A DNA stretch of 16,815 nucleotides. It comes from an uncultured Oscillospiraceae bacterium (GTDB lineage Bacteria > Bacillota > Clostridia > Oscillospirales > Oscillospiraceae). Under the pieces are notes generated by a model. It was given only the letters and a program-made list of their open reading frames with translations, searched no databases and had not been told where the DNA came from. Location: positions 1-16,815 of the forward strand of contig CAKUHJ010000032.1 in NCBI GenBank assembly GCA_934655935.1, written 5' to 3'. A program made the translations under genes and the position numbers. Below, piece after piece: positions 1 to 6,387 of this stretch (its first letter is position 1; each line of letters begins with the position of its first letter).

Positions 1-1916
1 GCATCAGCTTCGCCGGCGGCGCAGAATACTTCAACTGCGACAGGCTCTTCTGCGCCGGAATCTGGCCCATCACGGTCGCCACAACCATCCTCAAGCCCGG
101 CGGCTACAACCGCCTTGCCCAGATGGTCCGCAAGACCGAGGCCCTGCCCTATCAGGCCTTCCGGGGCACGGACTCCGCCGCGCTCAGCGAGCTGAGCGCC
201 GCCTCTCACCATGATTTCCACCATCTCAAGCCCATCAAGCCCATCCCCGCCCGCAAGTCGGAGCAGAAGGTCCCATGGCTTGACTGCTTCACCGCGCCCT
301 GCCAGGGCGGCTGCCCCATCCACCAGGACATTCCGGAGTATCTGGAGCTCTGCCGCCGCGGCCTCTACGGCCCGGCCCTGAAGCTGATCTGCGAGAAGAA
401 CGCGCTGCCCTTCATCACCGGCACTATCTGCGCGCACCGCTGCCAGAACAAGTGCTCGCGCAATTTCTACGAGGAGTCCGTCCATATCCGCGACACGAAG
501 CTGCTTGCCGCCCAGCACGGGTATTCTGCGCTGATGGCCTCCATCCGCATGCCCGCGCGCGTGCCCGGCAAGAAGGCCGCCATCGTCGGCGGCGGCCCGA
601 CCGGCATTGCCGCAGCCTATTTCCTGGGCCGCGCCGGCGTGGAAACGACAATCTTTGAGCGTGAGGAAAAGCTCGGCGGCGTGCCGCGCTACGTGATTCC
701 CGCCTTCCGGATTTCCGACGAGGTCATCGACAAGGACGTCGCGCTCATGGAAAAATACGGCGTTGAGGTCCGCTGCGGCGCGCCCGCGCCCAGCGTACAG
801 GCCCTCAAGGACATGGGCTATACGCACATTCTGCTTGCCACTGGCGCCTGGCAGGCCGGCAGGCTGGATATCCCCGGCAATGTCAAGAGCGTCATCGGCT
901 GGATGAAGGAAATGAAGACGCAGGTCAAGCCCTGCCTTTCCGGCCACGTCGTCGTCATCGGCGCGGGCAACACCGCGATGGACGCCGCGCGCGTGGCAAA
1001 GCGCATGGGCGCCGCCTCCTCCACCATCGTATACCGCCGCACCCGCAAGGAAATGCCCGCCGACGAGCACGAGCTGAAGCTCGCCATCGACGAGGGCGTG
1101 GAGCTGGTCGAGCTGGCCGCGCCGGTTTCTCAGGAAAACGGCAGCCTGCGGCTGGAGAAAATGAAGCTCGGCGAGCCGGACGCCTCCGGCCGCCGCTCCC
1201 CGGTACAGACGGGCGAATTCTTCGAGCTTCCGTGCGACCTGGTCATTTCTGCCGTCGGAGAAAAGGTTGACAGCGCGCTGATGGCCGAAAACGGCATTGA
1301 AATGGAGCGCAAGGGTCCGGCCTTCAAGACAAACGTTCCGAACGTCTGGTGCGCGGGCGACGCGCATCGCGGCCCGGCAACCGTCGTCGAGGGCATTGCG
1401 GACGCCGCAGCCTTTGCCGAGGCCGTCGTGGGCAGTGCATACTCATATGAAATTCCCGCCGAGGCCTATCCTGCAAAGGCGGACGCCGTGGCGAAGAAGG
1501 GCGTTCTCAAAATGGCGAAGGACGCCTGCTGCGAGGGCAGCCGCTGCCTTTCCTGCAGCACGGTCTGCGAAAACTGCGCCGATTCCTGCCCGAACCGCGC
1601 AAACGTCGTAATTAAGATGGCCGACGGCCGCCACCAGATCCTGCATGTGGACAAAATGTGCAACGAGTGCGGCAACTGCACGCAGTTCTGCCCCTACGCC
1701 TCCGAGCCCTGCCACGACAAGTTCACGCTCTTCCAGACAAAGCACGACATGGAGTGCAGCAAAAACGCCGGCGTTCTCTTCCTGGACCGTGCACACGTGC
1801 TTGTGCGCATGGCCTCCGTTGAGCAATACGACCTCTCACGGCCCAATCAGCTGCCGGCTGAGCTGGAACGCTTCATCCTCACCATCCGCGACAAATACGC
1901 ATATCTTTACGCCTGA
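1..1916 (+). CDS. ygfK: YgfK-like FAD/NAD(P)-binding iron-sulfur oxidoreductase, 3' part
   Basis: The gene is cut by the window start. The reading frame is open from base 3 (637 residues visible), and the family is usually about 1000 residues, so roughly a third is missing, including the N-terminal dihydroorotate-dehydrogenase-like barrel. The first visible residues (ISFAGGAEYFNCDRLFCAGI) belong to that upstream domain, so the ATG at 123 is internal. Visible next: a Cys-rich glutamate-synthase-beta-type region (C95, C100, C104, C143, C147, C151) likely holding Fe-S clusters; an FAD Rossmann motif GGGPTG (196-201); an NADPH Rossmann motif GAGNTA (320-325); a second FAD motif near WCAGDA (449-454); and a C-terminal ferredoxin-like segment with two Cys clusters (about 515-570) for two [4Fe-4S] clusters. 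By family knowledge this is a cytoplasmic electron-transfer enzyme annotated as a putative selenate reductase subunit. It is often found with purine or hydantoin catabolism and molybdenum hydroxylase genes. The substrate cannot be read from the sequence. It converges on the GLUG gene. Confidence 0.88.
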   Translation, partial: ISFAGGAEYFNCDRLFCAGIWPITVATTILKPGGYNRLAQMVRKTEALPYQAFRGTDSAALSELSAASHHDFHHLKPIKPIPARKSEQKVPWLDCFTAPCQGGCPIHQDIPEYLELCRRGLYGPALKLICEKNALPFITGTICAHRCQNKCSRNFYEESVHIRDTKLLAAQHGYSALMASIRMPARVPGKKAAIVGGGPTGIAAAYFLGRAGVETTIFEREEKLGGVPRYVIPAFRISDEVIDKDVALMEKYGVEVRCGAPAPSVQALKDMGYTHILLATGAWQAGRLDIPGNVKSVIGWMKEMKTQVKPCLSGHVVVIGAGNTAMDAARVAKRMGAASSTIVYRRTRKEMPADEHELKLAIDEGVELVELAAPVSQENGSLRLEKMKLGEPDASGRRSPVQTGEFFELPCDLVISAVGEKVDSALMAENGIEMERKGPAFKTNVPNVWCAGDAHRGPATVVEGIADAAAFAEAVVGSAYSYEIPAEAYPAKADAVAKKGVLKMAKDACCEGSRCLSCSTVCENCADSCPNRANVVIKMADGRHQILHVDKMCNECGNCTQFCPYASEPCHDKFTLFQTKHDMECSKNAGVLFLDRAHVLVRMASVEQYDLSRPNQLPAELERFILTIRDKYAYLYA

Positions 1917-1934
1917 TTCCCTGAAATCAGAAAA

Positions 1935-1969
1935 AACAGCGCCTGCGGCGAACCGCCGCAGGCGCTGTT
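1935..1969 (-). terminator. Strong intrinsic terminator for the minus-strand MMPL-GLUG operon
   Basis: A perfect 16-bp GC-rich inverted repeat (1935-1950 with 1954-1969) has a 3-base loop. The plus strand carries six A just before and into the stem (1931-1936), so a minus-strand transcript ends in U6 right after the stem, as in a classical Rho-independent terminator. In the plus direction the tail is only TTAGAC, so termination of ygfK here is less certain. Confidence 0.85.
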
Positions 1970-1972
1970 AGA

Positions 1973-2002
1973 CTGTCAAAAAAGCCAAGGCTTTTTTGAC
2001 AG
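1973..2002. terminator. Bidirectional palindromic terminator between convergent genes
   Basis: A perfect 30-base palindrome: 14-bp arms CTGTCAAAAAAGCC / GGCTTTTTTGACAG with AA in the centre. A GC core flanked by A6 and T6 gives a U-tract in either direction, so it can serve ygfK from the left and the GLUG gene from the right. It begins two bases past the GLUG stop codon (TGA at 2007-2005). Confidence 0.7.
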
Positions 2003-2004
2003 CT

Positions 2005-5000
2005 TCAGGTCAGGGCGTCCCATACGGGCTGCGGGATGCTGACCGTCCGGTCCGTATAGGCAATCTGCGCTTCCACGCTCGCTGCGGCGTCCGAGGTCAC
2101 AATGTGCACGCTTCCCGTGCAGGAAATCCGGATCGCGCTCAGCTCTCCCGCCTGCACAAGCACCGTAATGCTCCCCTCCGTCATGGACAGCTTCTGCTGG
2201 TTTGATTCGGGAAGAATTGCGCTGCAGACCTGCCGCATCCCGTCCTCGTCCAGACTCAGAGAAAAGACATAGGAATCCGCGCCGGTATTGGCCGCCTGGA
2301 CGTCTCCGTTCAGCAGGAGCTGATAGGAAAGCGTCAGCAGCTGCGACGAGACCGCAAGCTGCTCCATCTCCGTGCCGGCCGCCTTTCCGTCCGCGCCGCA
2401 CAGCTTTTCATCCGTAAAATAGACCGCCAACGCATCCTTGCGGATGCAGGAAACCGGCTTTTTGCAGTCATACTGCAGCGTTTCGCTCAGAACCAGTGGG
2501 CCGCAGTCGGCGCGCAGCGTCAGATCTGCGCTGACGCTCTCCGCAGTGAGGCGTCTGCTCCAGGCCTCCAGGAGCGCCAGATATTCCTCGGTCAGAACCT
2601 GCTGGCCCTCCGCCCCGTCGGAAACGGCGTTCAGAACCGCCTGCGGCACCTCCGGAAGCGGGTTCTGCGGCGTTCTGACCGTCAGCCTTGCTGCGGCGGA
2701 AAGCGTCTGGCTGCCCTGCGTCTGGAAGGAAAGCCCGCTCAGCGCGCCGTCCTTTTCCAGAACCTCCAGCGTCAGCTCCATGGAGCCGGGGAGCTCCGTC
2801 TGGATACGGGAAAACAGGATTTCAAGAATGCGCTGCGCCTGCTCTGCGCTGACGCGCAGGCGGTAAAGCGTTCCGTCCTGCGTCTGCTCCTGCTCTGCAG
2901 AGGCGTCGCGGCAGAGCTCCGCCGCCGCGCTCAGAAGCGCCCTGTAGTCCGGCGCGGCAAAGCCGAGGCGGAAGGCCTTCCCGTTTTCCAGGTAGACGCT
3001 GCGGTCGCTGTAGTAAACCGTCACGCCGTCTGAGGCGGCGCAGGTGATTTCCTTTCCGTCCTGATTCAGGCGCGTGAGCAGCGCGTCGGTCACAACCGTC
3101 TGCGCGCCGTCGCCCGCCTCCGCGTGCAGCTGCATGCACGTGGTTTTCTCCGCCTGATAGGCCTTCAGCACCCGGTAAGCCGCCAGCTCCTCCCGAAGCC
3201 CAGGCCGCAGGAAGAAAAACCATGCGCCCGCAGCCAGCGCAGCGACAAGCAAAACCGCCAGAACCGGAATCCACCAGCGCACGCGCCGCTGCTTCGCAGC
3301 CTTTTCCGGCGCGCGCGCTTCTTTTTTTTCAGGCGGCGTCTGCTGCGCCTGACGAAGACGCCGCAGCTCCTCCTGCGCAGCCTGGAGCTGCGCCTCCGCG
3401 CTCTCGGCGCGGGCCAGCAGCGCCTCGTTGACCTTTGCGGTCTCCTCCGGCTGCTGCGCCGGGGCCGCAGGTTCCTGCTGAGGGCCTGCCTCCTCAGTTT
3501 TCGGCGCGCGGCTTCTTCGGATCAGCTTCCGGATGAGCAGCACTGCGAGCACAATCAGCCCCAGCACCACCGCCGCCATTGCCGCCCAGATCAGCCACAG
3601 AGGGAACGTGCTTACCACAGCAAGCTCCGCCGTGTCCGCCTGCACCGGGAAGCAAAGATAGCTTCCAAAGAGTGTATAGTCGGTGGCCTGCCATTCCCCG
3701 TCCGTCTTCACATAGACGCGCAGCCTCTGCGTCCGTCCATCCGGGGCCAGATAGCGCACCGTATGCGTGCCTCCGGCCGACTCTGCACTGAGGCGAATGG
3801 TTCCCTGCTCAACGATTTCCCAGTTGGCGTTTGCCGCCGGGAAGCGGCCGGAGAAAATATCGGAAAGATAGCTTCCCAGGCGCGTAAAAAACGTACCCGG
3901 ATAAACGTCAAAGACCTTCGGCGTCATCGCGTCCACCGTGTAGGCGACCGCGTCACCGGTCTGGAATTCTCCCTCGACAAGAAGCGCGCTTCTGCCGTCC
4001 TCACGCAGGACCGGCGCCGTCACGCACGGAAGCCAGGGCGTGTAGACCGCCGTGACCGTCGTATCCGCATGGAGCTCCGAAAGCTCCGTCCGGTCCCAGG
4101 CCGCAAAGCAGCCCTCCTTCTGCGGCAGCTCCGGGAAATCCTCCTGCGCAAACGAATCTCCGTAGGCAAAGCGCGTGGAGAACACCGTCTCATCGTCGAC
4201 CACAAATCGCAGCGTCAGCCGCTGCATCGCAAGCGGAAGGGCCTGGCGGCTCTGAAGCTCGGAGAAGGTGATGGGCTCGGCCTGGCCCGCGACGCTTCTG
4301 CGGTTCAGGCCCGCAAGCGTATCGGACACAAAGACGTTTTCCAGGAAGCTGCCCGCGTCGTCGCCGCAGATTGCGCCGGCGTATTCTGTCTCCTGCTCCA
4401 GCTCAATCAGCGCGCAGCAGCCGGCAATCAGGCTCCCGCCGCCGGAGACCGTTTCCGCCGCGCCGGAGCCGGCAATGCCGCCCACGTAGCTCTGGCCGGA
4501 AAGCGCACACTTTGCGTAGCTGCTGCGGATTGTCGCGCCCGTCATACCGGCGACGCCGCCGACATAGCTGCCGCTCTCGCTCGCAGCGGAGCCGTATCCC
4601 TCGCACTGCGTGATCAGGCCAAGGTCCATCCGCCCGCAGACCGCGCCGGCATAGTTCCGCTTGGCCGTGACGCTGCCTGTGTTGACGCAGCTCTGCAGAA
4701 TCGCCTTATATTCGTACTGGCGGCGGTAGCTTCCCGAAAGCTGGCCGGAGATATCGTCCTCCGGGTCCAGCGCATATTCCAGCGCCAGATAGCCCGCCAC
4801 GCCGCCGGTGTTCAGGTCGCCCTCGATCGTGCCGCTGTTTTTGCAGGCGGAAATCTTTCCAAGCGTCACCGTGTCCACATCGGCCCCGGAGGTATCGGTA
4901 ATCCGGTCGGTCTCCCCGGCCTGATTGACCGCGTCAAAAACAGTATTGGAAATTTTCTGGAACTGGTCGTTGATGGCGCGGACGTCCTCCGCCAGCGTCC

Positions 5001-6387
5001 CGGCGGCGCCGGAAAGCGCGCCGCTCAGAAGCGACAGCTGCGAGCCGACGCCGTTCAGCGAGGACGGAAGCGCCCCCAGATCCGGCGTGGCCACAATCTG
5101 CGCGCCTCCGGTCAGAATTCCGGAGGCCTCCCCCGCATGAGAGATATCCGTGGAAAGCGAGCCCGGCTTCAGCGCGGTCGTGATATCCGTGCCGGAGATA
5201 TGGCTGGCGCTGCCGTTCATGACGCCGTCCACATCGACGCGCGCCTTGATATCGTTGGCTGCCGAAACCGCAGAGTTTACATAACCCGAGATGCTGCTCA
5301 GCCGCGACGAAGCGTCGCCCGCGCTTCCCTCCGCGTCGTCCGCCGCCTTCTCTACCAGCGCATGCAGCTCATTCAGCTGGTCCTGCAGCTGCGCGAGTGA
5401 GCTTTCGGAAAGCTCCATGCGGATATAGGGCTCCATCTGGCCCACAATCCCGCCGACGTCCTTCCGCCCGCAGATTGAGGCCGTGTTTTCGCAGCGGGAA
5501 ATCTGGCCGCAGCTGCGCCCCGCGACGCCGCCGACATTGTAGCCTATGTGCTGATAGCCGACCGCTGCCTCGTTCCGGCAGGAAAGGATGTAGCCGGTAT
5601 TATAGCCTGCCACGCCGCCGGTATCCGTCGCGACGTTGGAGGCGCTCAGCTGCTTCAGCCGCGACAGATCCAGGGAAAAGCTGAAGTCCAGGCTGGAAAG
5701 ATCGATTCTGGGATCGGTGCTTTCGATATTCACATACATGTTGTTGACGCACGAATCCAGCACGCCCTGGTTTTCTCCCGCAATGCCGCCGGTCATGCTC
5801 TGGCCGAACGCCGCGCCGGAGGCAGAGCAGCCCTCCACGCTGCCGCTCTGCGTATTGAGGCCGACCAGGCCGCCGACGCTGCTTTTTCCGGATACGGTGC
5901 CGGTAAAGCTGCAGCTGCGCAGCACGCCGCTGTTCTTCCCGGCAAGGCCGCCGGCATAGCTGCTCTGGCTGCCGGGCGTGACGCTTCCTTCCACATGGAG
6001 GTTTTCCACATACGCCTCTGCCTGCAGCTCGGAAAACAGGCCCGCAGGGCTCATACTCTCAGACAGCGCCAGGCCCCGGATCGTGTATCCGTTTCCAAGG
6101 AAGCGCCCGCCGAAGCTGGCCGCCGGCCGGTAGTCCAGCCCCTCCAGGGAGATATCGGCCTGCAGGGAGAAGGTCTTGCCCTGCGACCAGACGTCCAGCG
6201 TGCACGCACGCGCAAAATCAAGAAATTCCTCCGCTGTGGAGATGGAAATCACAGCTTCCTCCGCCGTCTCCGCCGCGGAAACGCCGCCTTCTGTCCCCTC
6301 CGCGGCCAGAGCGCTGCAAAGCGGGCTGATACACAGCAGCGCGGCAAGCGTCAGGCCCGCAGCCATTCTGAAAAGCTTATGTCTCAT
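2005..6387 (-). CDS. Exported GLUG-repeat protein with two membrane segments and duplicated C-terminal domain
   Basis: 1460 residues; no named function recognised. Order of parts: signal peptide (1-29, ending near SALAA); an N-terminal beta region; a first block of GLUG-like repeats (about 145-320, GGhxG units with a recurring Cys); a helical insert rich in Leu/Ala/Ser/Gly (about 325-505); a second GLUG block (about 513-690); an InlB-like beta repeat (about 725-785); a further beta domain; TM1 (929-952); a short cytoplasmic linker with a probable coiled coil (about 990-1016); TM2 (about 1037-1060); and an outside C-terminal region (1064-1460) that looks like two diverged copies of one domain. 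RKLIRR after TM1 and KQRR before TM2 fit the positive-inside rule, so both large regions face outward. I chose the ATG at 6387, because the next upstream ATG (6435) lies inside the MMPL gene and would put 16 polar, basic residues before the signal peptide. GGAGG lies about 12 bases upstream. The start overlaps the MMPL stop by 11 bases, so the two are almost certainly cotranscribed. It is probably a surface or adaptor partner of the transporter (inference). Confidence 0.85.
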   Translation of the reverse strand: MRHKLFRMAAGLTLAALLCISPLCSALAAEGTEGGVSAAETAEEAVISISTAEEFLDFARACTLDVWSQGKTFSLQADISLEGLDYRPAASFGGRFLGNGYTIRGLALSESMSPAGLFSELQAEAYVENLHVEGSVTPGSQSSYAGGLAGKNSGVLRSCSFTGTVSGKSSVGGLVGLNTQSGSVEGCSASGAAFGQSMTGGIAGENQGVLDSCVNNMYVNIESTDPRIDLSSLDFSFSLDLSRLKQLSASNVATDTGGVAGYNTGYILSCRNEAAVGYQHIGYNVGGVAGRSCGQISRCENTASICGRKDVGGIVGQMEPYIRMELSESSLAQLQDQLNELHALVEKAADDAEGSAGDASSRLSSISGYVNSAVSAANDIKARVDVDGVMNGSASHISGTDITTALKPGSLSTDISHAGEASGILTGGAQIVATPDLGALPSSLNGVGSQLSLLSGALSGAAGTLAEDVRAINDQFQKISNTVFDAVNQAGETDRITDTSGADVDTVTLGKISACKNSGTIEGDLNTGGVAGYLALEYALDPEDDISGQLSGSYRRQYEYKAILQSCVNTGSVTAKRNYAGAVCGRMDLGLITQCEGYGSAASESGSYVGGVAGMTGATIRSSYAKCALSGQSYVGGIAGSGAAETVSGGGSLIAGCCALIELEQETEYAGAICGDDAGSFLENVFVSDTLAGLNRRSVAGQAEPITFSELQSRQALPLAMQRLTLRFVVDDETVFSTRFAYGDSFAQEDFPELPQKEGCFAAWDRTELSELHADTTVTAVYTPWLPCVTAPVLREDGRSALLVEGEFQTGDAVAYTVDAMTPKVFDVYPGTFFTRLGSYLSDIFSGRFPAANANWEIVEQGTIRLSAESAGGTHTVRYLAPDGRTQRLRVYVKTDGEWQATDYTLFGSYLCFPVQADTAELAVVSTFPLWLIWAAMAAVVLGLIVLAVLLIRKLIRRSRAPKTEEAGPQQEPAAPAQQPEETAKVNEALLARAESAEAQLQAAQEELRRLRQAQQTPPEKKEARAPEKAAKQRRVRWWIPVLAVLLVAALAAGAWFFFLRPGLREELAAYRVLKAYQAEKTTCMQLHAEAGDGAQTVVTDALLTRLNQDGKEITCAASDGVTVYYSDRSVYLENGKAFRLGFAAPDYRALLSAAAELCRDASAEQEQTQDGTLYRLRVSAEQAQRILEILFSRIQTELPGSMELTLEVLEKDGALSGLSFQTQGSQTLSAAARLTVRTPQNPLPEVPQAVLNAVSDGAEGQQVLTEEYLALLEAWSRRLTAESVSADLTLRADCGPLVLSETLQYDCKKPVSCIRKDALAVYFTDEKLCGADGKAAGTEMEQLAVSSQLLTLSYQLLLNGDVQAANTGADSYVFSLSLDEDGMRQVCSAILPESNQQKLSMTEGSITVLVQAGELSAIRISCTGSVHIVTSDAAASVEAQIAYTDRTVSIPQPVWDALT
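2008..3198 (-). repeat. Internal duplication coding for two related C-terminal domains of the GLUG protein
   Basis: The two halves correspond to residues 1064-1254 and 1265-1460. Equivalent landmarks occur in the same order: GVTVYYSDRSVYLENGK against LAVYFTDEKLCGADGK; YRLRVSAEQAQRILEIL against YVFSLSLDEDGMRQVCSAI; GSMELTLEVLEKDGALSGL against GSITVLVQAGELSAI; and NPLPEVPQAVLNAV against VSIPQPVWDAL at the ends. The DNA has diverged, so this is an old duplication visible at protein level only. Confidence 0.65.
4318..4851 (-). repeat. Second GLUG-repeat block (coding)
   Basis: Codes for about residues 513-690 of the GLUG protein. Units such as TGGVAGYL, YAGAVCGRM, VGGVAGMT, VGGIAGSG and YAGAICGD recur with a Cys-containing strand (ACKNSG, QSCVNTG, TQCEGYG, AGCCAL) between them. 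This matches the general GLUG pattern of short beta-strand repeats seen in exported bacterial proteins. The repeats are diverged at DNA level. Confidence 0.65.
5428..5955 (-). repeat. First GLUG-repeat block (coding)
   Basis: Codes for about residues 145-320. Units AGGLAGKNSG, VGGLVGLNTQ, TGGIAGENQG, TGGVAGYNTG, VGGVAGRSCG and VGGIVGQM are spaced mostly 22-30 residues apart. A Cys follows each turn at a similar place (LRSC, VEGC, LDSC, LSC, SRC). Each unit carries the GG-hydrophobic-x-G core typical of GLUG motifs. Confidence 0.7.

Noticed and set aside
3124..5400. 758-codon open frame on the plus strand opposite the GLUG gene
   Set aside because: Arg-rich, low-complexity translation with no domain, fully antisense to a gene with signal peptide, membrane helices and repeats. 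Long antisense frames are expected in GC-rich DNA.
2005..6387. GLUG gene as an adhesin of phage or mobile-element origin
   Set aside because: No integrase, transposase, att-like repeats or shift in base composition nearby; codon use looks like that of its neighbours.
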